DNA of 29,423 bases from Bacteroidales bacterium. GTDB lineage: Bacteria; Bacteroidota; Bacteroidia; Bacteroidales; UBA932. The stretch lies in the NCBI GenBank assembly GCA_017535125.1, contig JAFXUS010000072.1:1-29423 (forward strand), in the 5' to 3' direction. Positions 1-6,974 of this stretch are shown in pieces (position 1 is the stretch's first letter; each line of letters opens with the position of its first letter). The notes under the pieces were generated by a model that worked only from the letters and a program-made list of their open reading frames with translations, searched no databases and had not been told where the DNA came from. The position numbers and the translations under genes are program-made.

Positions 1-17
1 CATTTTCCCAGCACCAC

Positions 18-52
18 AATAACCCGCTCAAACCGAGCGGGTTATTTGTTTT
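18..52 (+). terminator. Rho-independent terminator at window edge
   Basis: A perfect 12-bp stem (18-29 with 35-46) closes a 5-nt loop and is followed by a T-rich run (45-52). It would end a rightward transcript entering from outside the window. The stem also ends in A/T pairs on its left side, so it may stop the leftward operon that ends at 95 as well. Confidence 0.75.
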
Positions 53-53
53 G

Positions 54-75
54 GTCCCACTTTCCGTCCCACTTT
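54..75. repeat. Tandem 10-bp direct repeat
   Basis: GTCCCACTTT occurs at 54-63 and again at 66-75, separated by CC. A 9-bp inverted repeat, GCACCACAA at 11-19 and TTGTGGTGC at 75-83, flanks both the terminator and this repeat. The arrangement resembles a recombinase-type site, but no integrase is visible in the window. Confidence 0.5.
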
Positions 76-94
76 TGTGGTGCGTAGGGCAGAT

Positions 95-712
95 TCAGCG
101 TTTGTCGATAATCTTTGCATCCGGATAGTCCGCAGGATTGAATGTGACCTGCTTCTCCGTGACGCCGAAAGCGATGTTGCGCAAGGTCATGCTGATGCCG
201 GACATTTTGAAGCTCAGGCTGATGGGCAGATAATTGCCTTTAGCGACCACGAGGTCCATGCTCTTGGGGGCGTCCTTTTCCGTGTTTGACTTGGATTTCT
301 TACAGAGGAAATGCCAGGCGTCAGCCGTCTCGCTTTGCTGGGTAATGTCATAGCCTTCGGTGATCCCGGCGAACATCCCCATGTCATCTTCCGCATCCAC
401 GGTCGCAATTTCCTTCTTGATGGTGATTTCATTCTTCTTGGAGTCGTATTCCCAGGATGTGGTGTCGTCCGTCCAGGTAATGACTTTGATTCCTTTAATG
501 GTGGTTTCCGCCCGCATTTTATTGCCCAAGGTATAGGTCTTGACCGTTACGTTGCCCAGAATCGGGATCTTGGAATCGGCGGTCATGACAACACCCTCAT
601 GCTCGCGCTTTTCAATTTCTGCGTCCATGCGGGAAATGATCTCCTGCGGCGTCTGCGCAATCGCAGTCATGCCCAACAGGAGGGCTGAAAAATAAACGAA
701 GATGCGTTTCAT
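95..712 (-). CDS. LolA-like exported protein
   Basis: A 205-residue protein with a clear signal peptide (about residues 1-19, ending TAIA before QTPQEII). The rest is rich in short beta strands. It has the layout of the LolA/outer-membrane lipoprotein-sorting fold seen in many Bacteroidales paralogs: an N-terminal helix (about 22-36), then a gene-long beta sheet with a hydrophobic lining and a conserved-looking W at about 85. It would sit in the periplasm and may bind acyl chains or a lipoprotein. It is the last gene of the leftward operon and its start overlaps the stop of the ion channel gene by 4 bp (ATGA). The family call rests on overall pattern only, with no catalytic motif. A generic DUF4412-like periplasmic protein is an alternative. 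Confidence 0.6.
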   Translation of the reverse strand: MKRIFVYFSALLLGMTAIAQTPQEIISRMDAEIEKREHEGVVMTADSKIPILGNVTVKTYTLGNKMRAETTIKGIKVITWTDDTTSWEYDSKKNEITIKKEIATVDAEDDMGMFAGITEGYDITQQSETADAWHFLCKKSKSNTEKDAPKSMDLVVAKGNYLPISLSFKMSGISMTLRNIAFGVTEKQVTFNPADYPDAKIIDKR

Positions 713-1479
713 TCTTGATCGTTGTCAGGTATTTGTTTCTCCTTCTTTTTACGCAGGGCATGAAGCTCGTCCAGGTAACTGGCCGTGATGATACCGGAAG
801 GCAGCGCGATGATGACGACGCCGAAAAGCGACGAGAACATGCAGACGAGGCGTCCGATGTTGGTCACGGGCGTCACGTCGCCATAACCGACCGTGGTCAG
901 CGTCACCGTGGCCCAGTAAAGCGCATCGAGGAAGGAGGTAAAGGTCGGCTCTCCGGTGTTCGGATTGATGTGCGGTTCGGCATTGAACATGACCAGCGCG
1001 GACAGGAAAATGTAGAACATGGCCAGCGCCAGGATGGTCAGCAGGACGTTCTTTTCTTTGCGGATCGCCAGTCTCAGGAGATCGAACTTGCCGGTGTAGC
1101 GGAATATCTTGAACAGGCGGACGATCCTCAGCAGACGGGTCAGTCGGATGACCTTGAATCCGTCACCCAGAACGTGGAGTCCCGGAAGGATGGACAGCAG
1201 GTCCAGGATGGCCCAAGGCGTAAAGGGGTGTATGACGAAGGACCAGCCCTTTTTGCCCATGCGGTAATCAGCCGTAATCCAGCGCAGGATATAATCGATG
1301 ATGAATAGGGTGACGGTAATCACCTCGATCACATGGAAGATGAGGTGATCCTGCATGTACAATAACGGAATGATGCTGGCAATGATGGCGAGGAACATCA
1401 CCAGATCATAGATGATGCTCACATTGTCCCCTCTTTTCCCAAGGGCGATAATCGTATAAATACGCTTGCGGATATTCAT
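709..1479 (-). CDS. Voltage-gated-type potassium channel
   Basis: A 256-residue six-helix cation channel of the inner membrane. S1 lies around residues 24-41, S2 around 48-67 and S3 around 85-100. An S4-like segment (108-130) carries regularly spaced Arg/Lys (KVIRLTRLLRIVRLFKIFR). S5 is around 145-165. The pore helix runs into the K+ selectivity filter TVGYGD (196-201). S6 contains IALPSG (224-229), comparable to the hinge of Kv channels. A Lys/Arg-rich cytoplasmic tail follows; there is no RCK or cyclic-nucleotide domain. The family normally forms K+-selective tetramers. The gene starts 1 nt after nudC ends and overlaps the LolA-like gene by 4 bp, so it is translationally linked to both. The physiological role (membrane potential or osmotic control) is not shown by context. 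Confidence 0.9.
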   Translation of the reverse strand: MNIRKRIYTIIALGKRGDNVSIIYDLVMFLAIIASIIPLLYMQDHLIFHVIEVITVTLFIIDYILRWITADYRMGKKGWSFVIHPFTPWAILDLLSILPGLHVLGDGFKVIRLTRLLRIVRLFKIFRYTGKFDLLRLAIRKEKNVLLTILALAMFYIFLSALVMFNAEPHINPNTGEPTFTSFLDALYWATVTLTTVGYGDVTPVTNIGRLVCMFSSLFGVVIIALPSGIITASYLDELHALRKKKEKQIPDNDQE

Positions 1480-1480
1480 G

Positions 1481-2224
1481 TCAGAATTTGTTGTTGATCA
1501 GACGCCAGGCGATGGATCCGGGCTTGGGAAGCGGCGGCAGCGCATCGCGGCGGAACCAGCGCGCATCGGCGATTTCGGATTCCTGGATGCGAATCTCGCC
1601 GGACTTGTAGTCAGCATAGAAGGCGGCCATCAGCTGGTCCGGGAAAGGCCATGCCTGACTGCCGGCATAGCGGATGTTCTGCACCTCCAACCCCGTCTCC
1701 TCGCGGACCTCGCGGCGCAGGGCCTGCTCGAGGGTCTCCCCCATTTCGACGAAGCCGGCCAGACAGGCATAGACGCCCCGCGTGTCCTTGACGTTGCGGA
1801 GCAGCAGAATCTCCTCGCCCCGGCTGATGAGCGTGATGATGCAGGGCTCGATGCGCGGGAAGACGAGGCGGCCGCAGGCCGTGCACTCCAGCGCATGCTC
1901 TACGGCGTGCAATTGCAGCGGCTGCCCGCAGGACGGGCAGAAACGGGTGGACGCCCGCCAGTGGCAATAGCTCTTGACGTGCGCCACACGGGCGTTCTCT
2001 TCCTCGTCGTGAGCAAAGAAATAGCTCGCAATCGGCTCGAAGCGGCTCCCGGCAGGCGCTTGCGCGTCCGGCCGGAGCAGGATGCCGACACTGCCGCTGA
2101 TGCAGTCCTCGCAGCGGATTTGAATATCAGATGAAACAAAGGAGGCGACGATTCCCGCTTCCGCGGCGTCACCTCCTCCCTGGACCAGGATCTCCCGGTC
2201 GCGGAAAATGTAAACTAATTCCAC
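1481..2224 (-). CDS. nudC: NADH pyrophosphatase / RNA-decapping Nudix hydrolase NudC
   Basis: NudC hydrolyses NAD(H) to NMN(H) and AMP and, in E. coli, removes NAD caps from RNA. In the longer 260-residue reading (ATG at 2263) the hallmarks are a zinc ribbon with C109, C112, C127 and C130; a complete Nudix box at 170-192 (G-x5-E-x7-REVREETGL); and SQAWPFP at 202-208, the family-specific motif after the box. I place the start at GTG 2224 (VELVYIF...), which overlaps the upstream lipoprotein gene by only 10 bp. The ATG at 2263 would overlap it by 49 bp and add a hydrophilic extension with no family counterpart that I recognise. It is second in a four-gene leftward operon. Function confidence is high; start confidence is moderate. 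Confidence 0.93.
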   Translation of the reverse strand: MELVYIFRDREILVQGGGDAAEAGIVASFVSSDIQIRCEDCISGSVGILLRPDAQAPAGSRFEPIASYFFAHDEEENARVAHVKSYCHWRASTRFCPSCGQPLQLHAVEHALECTACGRLVFPRIEPCIITLISRGEEILLLRNVKDTRGVYACLAGFVEMGETLEQALRREVREETGLEVQNIRYAGSQAWPFPDQLMAAFYADYKSGEIRIQESEIADARWFRRDALPPLPKPGSIAWRLINNKF

Positions 2225-2799
2225 GGATCCTCGTTGGCAGGGGTCCGGATGTCGCTCAGGCACTGGATGTCATTCAGGAACCACTCGCCCGTGCTCTTCT
2301 TCTGGCGGAGCTTGATGGGACGCGGGCTGTCGGCACCGCCGGAGCGTAAATAAATCGTGGCCCAGCCATCCTCCTGGAAGGTGTAGGGATTGCTGACCGG
2401 AGTAAGCTTGTAGGGCTGCGTGGGGCTGTAGCTGTTGGCCGGGGTCGCGCCCTGGAAGAAGGAACGCGGTTTGTATCCCTTGCCCTGCAGGCGCTCACGG
2501 ATGAACTGACGCTCGTAGTTGGACAGATCCTCGGGACCTTTCAGCCAGTCCAGCATTTCATAACATGCGTCCGGATTCGTCTCATAACGGCAGAGGGCGG
2601 CGATCGTCAGCGCGGCAACGCCGTACGGATCCTTCATGTTGGCCTCAGGCAGCGCTTGGAGATCCTGGAGACTCTCCGGAAGGTTGTAGAAGGTGTAAGT
2701 CTTGATTCCACCAGAGAAGGAACCCTGACCGAGGGCGCCGCAGCCGGTGACGAGCCATGCCATGGCGGCGAAGCAGACGATGCTGAGAATGCGTTTCAT
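2215..2799 (-). CDS. Small lipoprotein of unknown function
   Basis: Read from ATG 2799 this is a 194-residue protein with a lipoprotein signal (MKRILSIVCFAAMAWLVTGC, lipid-modified Cys at residue 20). An in-frame ATG at 2826 adds nine residues but lies inside the promoter element, so I reject it. The mature part has a helical stretch around PYGVAALTIAALCRY and a C-terminal half rich in Pro, Tyr and Gly, with a strand pattern ending in WFLNDIQCLSDI. I do not recognise the family with certainty. The protein is probably membrane-anchored and faces the periplasm or the cell surface. It heads the operon with nudC, the K+ channel and the LolA-like gene, and is transcribed from the divergent promoter at 2822-2852. 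Confidence 0.75.
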   Translation of the reverse strand: MKRILSIVCFAAMAWLVTGCGALGQGSFSGGIKTYTFYNLPESLQDLQALPEANMKDPYGVAALTIAALCRYETNPDACYEMLDWLKGPEDLSNYERQFIRERLQGKGYKPRSFFQGATPANSYSPTQPYKLTPVSNPYTFQEDGWATIYLRSGGADSPRPIKLRQKKSTGEWFLNDIQCLSDIRTPANEDPWN

Positions 2800-2821
2800 A
2801 TCGGTTGTCGTTTTTAGTAAA

Positions 2822-2852
2822 GACAAATATAGGAAAAAAACTTATATTTGTC
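2822..2852. promoter_or_regulatory. Symmetric divergent promoter pair
   Basis: A perfect 10-bp inverted repeat, GACAAATATA (2822-2831) and TATATTTGTC (2843-2852), puts a Bacteroidota -7 box (TATATTTG, consensus TAnnTTTG) on each strand. On the + strand it is at 2843-2850, about 23 bp before the beta-flower ATG at 2874. On the - strand it is at 2824-2831, about 25 bp before the lipoprotein ATG at 2799. No good -33 TTTG is seen on either side. Confidence 0.65.
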
Positions 2853-2873
2853 ATTGTTAATTACTTCTACGGA

Positions 2874-3278
2874 ATGAAAAAGTATTTTCTCCTGACGCTC
2901 GCGTCCCTGCTCCTGCTGAGCGGGACCGCGGCGCGTGCACAACGCATCGAAAACAGTTCCCGGAGCACCATCGCGTACATCCAGGCCGACGGCCGCATCG
3001 AGAACAGTTCTCGCAGCACGATGGGATATTTCAACGGCGAACGCGTGGAAAACAGGTCCCGCAGCACCATCGGCTATATCAACAGCAACGGCCGTTTCGA
3101 GAACGCGTCCCGCAGCACCATCGGTTATTTCAACGGCGAGCGCGTGGAGAACAGTTCCCGCAGTACCATCGGTTACGTCCATGACGGCCGGGTGGAGAAC
3201 GCCTCCCGCAGCACGATAGGCTACTACTCCGGCGTCAAGGCCGAATGGGTCGCGTACTACTTTTTCTTCATGAAATAA
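2874..3278 (+). CDS. Exported 5-fold beta-flower-type repeat protein
   Basis: A 134-residue protein with a signal peptide (about 1-22, cleaved after ARA). The rest is almost entirely tandem repeats of 16-17 residues. Six copies begin at R24, R41, R57, R74, R90 and R106, each with the core R-[IVF]-E-N-x-S-R-S-T-[IM]-[AG]-Y. Linkers alternate between IQADG/INSNG and FNGE/VHDG. The last repeat runs into an aromatic tail (EWVAYYFFF). I associate this pattern with Bacteroidota proteins annotated as 5-fold beta-flower proteins, in which each repeat forms a strand or hairpin. The molecular function is unknown. I start at ATG 2874 because the upstream in-frame ATG (2805) lies before the promoter and would bury the signal peptide. 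The gene has its own promoter and terminator. Confidence 0.8.
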   Translation: MKKYFLLTLASLLLLSGTAARAQRIENSSRSTIAYIQADGRIENSSRSTMGYFNGERVENRSRSTIGYINSNGRFENASRSTIGYFNGERVENSSRSTIGYVHDGRVENASRSTIGYYSGVKAEWVAYYFFFMK

Positions 3279-3306
3279 AAAAGCCCTGCGGCCTGCAGGG
3301 CTTTTT
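3279..3306. terminator. Bidirectional terminator
   Basis: An 11-bp perfect stem (3279-3289 with 3295-3305) with a 5-nt loop has A-runs on the left and T-runs on the right. It lies between the convergent beta-flower gene (stop at 3278) and aquaporin gene (stop at 3309), so it can serve both. Confidence 0.85.
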
Positions 3307-3308
3307 CG

Positions 3309-3977
3309 TTATTCTTTTCCAAGACATTTCCAGACGCACGCTGACAGCGCCGCGCCGATGAGCGGTCCTACGAAGAAGACCCAGACGTTGGCGAGGGCCG
3401 CGCCGCCGGCGAAGATGGCCGGGCCGAGGGAACGGGCCGGGTTGACGGAGGTGCCGGTCAAGTTGATGCACACGAGGTGGACGAGGATCAGCGTGAGACC
3501 GATCGCGAGGCCTGCGAGGTTACCGGCGCCTTTCTTGGCGTCCGTGCTGCCGAGCACGACCAGCACGAAGATGAAGGTCGCAATGGCTTCCACGAGAATG
3601 GCTCCGCCCACGCCGCCTGCATTATCGACACCGTTCGAGCCGAGGCCGCCGGTCAGGTCCGTCGCCGCGACCACGTTTGTGAGCAGCAGCAGGACGGCGC
3701 CCGCGAGGATGCCGCCGATGATCTGTCCGCACCAGTAGCCGCAGGCGTCCTTCCAGCTCATGCGGCCGGAGAGGGCGACGGCAAAGGTGATGGCGGGATT
3801 GATGTGGCAGCCGGAGATGGCGCCGATCGTGTAAGCCATCGCAATCACGGTGAGACCGAACGCGATGGCGGTGCCCACGACACCGGCAGGCGTGTTGCAG
3901 CCGAGGAACATCGCGGTTCCGCAGCCCAGCAGCGTCAGAACGAAGGTTCCGATGCATTCTGCAAAGTACTTTCTCAT
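3309..3977 (-). CDS. aqpZ: Aquaporin Z
   Basis: A 222-residue six-helix channel of the MIP family. Both half-helix signature motifs are intact: HINPA (58-62) and SVNPARS (177-183). By alignment with E. coli AqpZ, the selectivity-filter residues are F40, H167, T176 and R182. That is the narrow, water-selective F-H-T-R set rather than the wider glycerol-facilitator set. Length is typical for AqpZ. An extracellular loop of Gly/Asn-rich sequence (about 108-124) precedes helix 4. The gene stands alone between a convergent and a divergent neighbour, with a gap of about 100 bp to the HerA-like gene that should hold promoters for both. Water permeation across the inner membrane is the expected role. 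Confidence 0.93.
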   Translation of the reverse strand: MRKYFAECIGTFVLTLLGCGTAMFLGCNTPAGVVGTAIAFGLTVIAMAYTIGAISGCHINPAITFAVALSGRMSWKDACGYWCGQIIGGILAGAVLLLLTNVVAATDLTGGLGSNGVDNAGGVGGAILVEAIATFIFVLVVLGSTDAKKGAGNLAGLAIGLTLILVHLVCINLTGTSVNPARSLGPAIFAGGAALANVWVFFVGPLIGAALSACVWKCLGKE

Positions 3978-4040
3978 TTGAAAATGTGGTTTTAGGGTTA
4001 GTTTTACGATGCTAATTTAGCAAAAAAGCCGATAAATTGT

Positions 4041-4048
4041 TATATTTA
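4041..4048 (+). promoter_or_regulatory. Probable -7 box for the HerA-like gene
   Basis: TATATTTA matches seven of eight positions of TAnnTTTG and lies 28 bp before ATG 4076. It argues for that start over the in-frame ATG at 4037, which would precede the box. Confidence 0.4.
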
Positions 4049-4075
4049 CCCGATAGAAATCAAAACCACAAAGAT

Positions 4076-5695
4076 ATGTACGACGCTACCCACGGACTCT
4101 ATGTCGCCCACGGCCCGAACGGGCCGATCTCCATCATCGGCAAGATGGCCAACCGCCACGGACTCATCGCCGGAGCGACCGGCACCGGCAAGACGGTCAC
4201 CCTCCAGGTGCTCGCCGAATCCTTCAGCCAGGCGGGCGTGCCCTGCTTCATGGCGGACATGAAGGGCGACCTGTCCGGCATCAGCCAGGCCGGCCGCCTG
4301 AGCGGCTTCATCGAGAAGCGACTTCCGGAGTTCGGCTTGGAGAACCCGCAGTTCGCCGGCTGCCCTACCCGATTCTTCGACGTGTTCGGCGAACAGGGCC
4401 ATCCCATGCGCACCACCATCTCCAACATGGGTCCGATGCTCCTCAGCCGCCTGCTCGGCCTCAATGAGGTGCAGAGCGGCGTGATGGACATCATTTTCCG
4501 CGTCGCGGACGACAAGGGCCTGCTGCTGATCGACATGAAGGATCTGCGCGCATTGCTGGGCTACGTGGCCGAGCACGCGGAGGAATACAGCCGCACCTAC
4601 GGCAACGTGTCCACGTCCAGCGTCGGCGCCATCCAGCGCGCCCTGCTGTCGCTGGAGAACCAGGGAGCGGACAAGTTCTTCGCCGAGCCGTCCTTCGACA
4701 TCCAGGACCTCTTCGCTGTGGAGAACGGCCGCGGCGTGATGAGCGTGCTGGCCGCCGACAAGCTCATGATGAATCCGAAGCTCTACTCGACCTTCCTGCT
4801 ATGGCTGTTGTCCGATATCTATTCCAACATGCCCGAGGTGGGCGACCAGGAGCTCCCGAAGCTCGTGTTCTTCTTCGATGAGGCGCATACCCTCTTCACG
4901 GATACCTCCCCGGCACTGGTCAGCAAGATCGAGCAGGTGGTCCGCCTGATCCGAAGCAAGGGCATCGGCGTGTACTTCATTACGCAGAATCCTTCCGATA
5001 TCCCCGACAGCGTCCTCGGCCAGCTGGGCAACCGCGTCCAGCACGCTCTGCGCGCCTATACGCCCAAGGACCAGAAAGCCGTGCGCGCTGCCGCGGAGAC
5101 CTTCCGCGTCAATCCTGCCTTCAAGACCGAAGACGCCATCATGGCGCTGGAGACAGGCGAAGCGCTGGTCAGCTTCCTGGATCCCAAGGGCGCCCCGAGC
5201 ATCGTGGAGCGTGCGAAGATCCTCTTCCCGCTGAGCCAGATCGGCGCCATTACTGCGGGCCAGCGGCTCGACATCCAGAATGCTTCCCCGCTGGGCGGGA
5301 AATATGATCATATCATCGACCGGGAGTCCGCTTTCGAGGTGCTGCTGGCCGACGCGCAGAAGGCCGCCGAAGAGCAAGCGAAGCAGCAGGAGGAGATCGA
5401 GCGCCAGAAGGCGGAAGCGGCCAAGCCGCAGTACCGCGAGCCCCAGGCCGCTGCACCCGCCTCGAAGAAGACGTCCAAGGCCAAAAAGACCATTGCCGGC
5501 ACCGTAGCTGCCGCAGCGGCGACGGCCGCCATCTCCAGCGTGTCCCGCAGCGCGGGCACGGCCGTGGCGAACGCCGTCACCGGCAAGAAGAAGAGCAAGA
5601 ACAGCAAGAGCACGGCGGAGAAGGCCATCGGCAGCGCCACGTCCAGCGCCCTCCGCACCCTCACCCGCAGCATCCTCGGCAGTTTGATTAAATAG
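4076..5695 (+). CDS. HerA-like ATPase, DUF853/YjgR family
   Basis: A 539-residue P-loop ATPase of the HerA/FtsK superfamily. Walker A is GATGTGKT (33-40) and Walker B is LVFFFDEAH with D268-E269. These are followed by the conserved RSKGIGVYFITQNP and LGQLGNRVQHALRA segments typical of the E. coli YjgR (DUF853) group. Residues after about 440 form a Glu/Gln/Lys-rich coiled stretch, then an Ala/Ser/Lys-rich tail ending TRSILGSLIK. YjgR-type proteins have a similar terminal motif, so the core is not truncated. The biochemical role of the group is not established; HerA relatives translocate DNA. The gene is followed by a REP-like palindrome and the M23 peptidase gene with no terminator, so co-transcription is likely. 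Start chosen at 4076 because of the upstream -7 box. Confidence 0.85.
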   Translation: MYDATHGLYVAHGPNGPISIIGKMANRHGLIAGATGTGKTVTLQVLAESFSQAGVPCFMADMKGDLSGISQAGRLSGFIEKRLPEFGLENPQFAGCPTRFFDVFGEQGHPMRTTISNMGPMLLSRLLGLNEVQSGVMDIIFRVADDKGLLLIDMKDLRALLGYVAEHAEEYSRTYGNVSTSSVGAIQRALLSLENQGADKFFAEPSFDIQDLFAVENGRGVMSVLAADKLMMNPKLYSTFLLWLLSDIYSNMPEVGDQELPKLVFFFDEAHTLFTDTSPALVSKIEQVVRLIRSKGIGVYFITQNPSDIPDSVLGQLGNRVQHALRAYTPKDQKAVRAAAETFRVNPAFKTEDAIMALETGEALVSFLDPKGAPSIVERAKILFPLSQIGAITAGQRLDIQNASPLGGKYDHIIDRESAFEVLLADAQKAAEEQAKQQEEIERQKAEAAKPQYREPQAAAPASKKTSKAKKTIAGTVAAAAATAAISSVSRSAGTAVANAVTGKKKSKNSKSTAEKAIGSATSSALRTLTRSILGSLIK

Positions 5696-5699
5696 TTGG

Positions 5700-5748
5700 T
5701 AGTCATTCCGGATCCAACATAGTCATTCCGGGCTTGACCCGGAATCTC
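5700..5748 (+). repeat. REP-like palindrome, full plus truncated copy
   Basis: The full unit (5722-5748) has an 8-bp stem ATTCCGGG/CCCGGAAT (5725-5732 with 5738-5745) around a CTTGA loop. A truncated copy of its left arm, TAGTCATTCCGG, lies just upstream at 5700-5711. A second full copy is at 27181-27207 in the opposite orientation. The unit ends 5 bp before the M23 start codon. Confidence 0.7.
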
Positions 5749-5753
5749 TAAGA

Positions 5754-6971
5754 ATGAAGAAAAGATATTCAGTTTTATTCGCTATCCTCCTTACCCTGGC
5801 CTCCTGCGGCCCGCGCGGCAAGGTTGAAGTCGGCCCCGTCGAGATTCTTCCGACCCCGCCGATCGGCTTCATTCCCGAGCTCTACGTCGTGGACAGCACC
5901 CAGGTCCGCTCCGGCGACTCCTTCACCGGCATGATGAACCGCCTGGGGCTCGGCGCCACCGACGCCTACACCCTCACGCAGCGTTGCGACGGCGTTTTCG
6001 ACGTGCGGAAACTCCGCGCCGGCAACAAGATCCAGGCCTATTACGAGCCTGCTTCCGTAGGTTCCAAAAGCTTGCAATACGTCGTCTATCAGGAAGACCG
6101 CATCCGTTCCTATGTATTCCGCTGCGCGGATTCCCTTGCCGTCTGGAAATATGAGAAGCCGGTCGTGCACCGGCGCGGCCTCGTCGATGTGACGATCAAC
6201 AGTTCCCTCTGGAACGACATGATCGCCTCCGGCGGCTCCCCCAACCTGATCATGACCCTCGCGGACATCTATCAATGGAGCGTCAACTTCTTCGCTCTCC
6301 AGAAGAACGACCGTTTCCGGATGATCTATACCGAGAGCATCTGTGAAGGCGAGGTGGTCGGTATCGACACAGTCCATTTCTGCCTCTACGATGCCGCTGG
6401 CGGTGGCAAGCAGGTCGCTGCCGTCCGCTTCGAGACCGGCGACAGCGAGCGCGGAACCTATTGGGACAAGGGCGGCGAGAGCCTCAAGCGCATGTTCCTC
6501 AAGGCGCCGCTCAAATACAACCGCATCAGCAGCGGCTTCTCCTATGCGCGTGTGCACCCGGTTACGGGCCAGGTCAAGGCCCATACCGCCGTCGATTACG
6601 CGGCGCCGACCGGCACGCCGGTCCATGCGCTGGGCGACGGCACCGTGACCAAGCTCGGCTGGGACGGCGGTGGCGGCGGCAACCGCATCCGCCTCAAGCA
6701 CGCACAGGGTTATGAGACCAGCTACATGCACCTGTCGAAGTTCGCGCCGGGCCTGAAAGTGGGCTCCCGCGTGTCCCAGGGCCAGCTGATCGGCTATGTA
6801 GGCATGACCGGCACGGCCACGGGTCCGCACCTCGATTTCCGCGTGTTCCAGAACGGCAAGGCCATCAACCCGCTGTCGCTGAACTCCCCCGCTTCCGAAC
6901 CGCTGGACAAGAAGTACTTGCCTGCGTTCAACGCCCTCTACGACAAGTGGATGGCGGAACTCAACAAATAG
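5754..6971 (+). CDS. M23-family peptidase lipoprotein
   Basis: A 405-residue cell-wall hydrolase-like protein. A lipoprotein signal ends LASC with Cys at residue 18. The N-terminal region (about 45-230) matches the usual Bacteroidota layout of two small LysM/OapA-like domains before the catalytic domain. The LytM/M23 domain spans about 250-375, with the first ligand pair H277-x3-D281 (HTAVD), H326 in SYMHLSKF, and GPHLDF at 358-362. In canonical M23 enzymes the last motif is HxH; here it is H359-L-D361, so Asp replaces the usual zinc-binding His. The likely substrate is peptidoglycan peptide cross-links, with the lipid anchor holding it at a membrane. Only 3 bp separate it from trmO. Confidence 0.88.
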   Translation: MKKRYSVLFAILLTLASCGPRGKVEVGPVEILPTPPIGFIPELYVVDSTQVRSGDSFTGMMNRLGLGATDAYTLTQRCDGVFDVRKLRAGNKIQAYYEPASVGSKSLQYVVYQEDRIRSYVFRCADSLAVWKYEKPVVHRRGLVDVTINSSLWNDMIASGGSPNLIMTLADIYQWSVNFFALQKNDRFRMIYTESICEGEVVGIDTVHFCLYDAAGGGKQVAAVRFETGDSERGTYWDKGGESLKRMFLKAPLKYNRISSGFSYARVHPVTGQVKAHTAVDYAAPTGTPVHALGDGTVTKLGWDGGGGGNRIRLKHAQGYETSYMHLSKFAPGLKVGSRVSQGQLIGYVGMTGTATGPHLDFRVFQNGKAINPLSLNSPASEPLDKKYLPAFNALYDKWMAELNK

Positions 6972-6974
6972 TCC

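Noticed and set aside
1..17. 3' end of a tRNA gene (CCAGCACCA-like text before the terminator)
   Set aside because: Only 17 nt are visible, with no T-arm that can be checked.
2943..3233. CRISPR array suggested by regular repeats
   Set aside because: The repeats are 48-51 bp long with no unique spacers. They are in frame and encode a repeat protein with a signal peptide.
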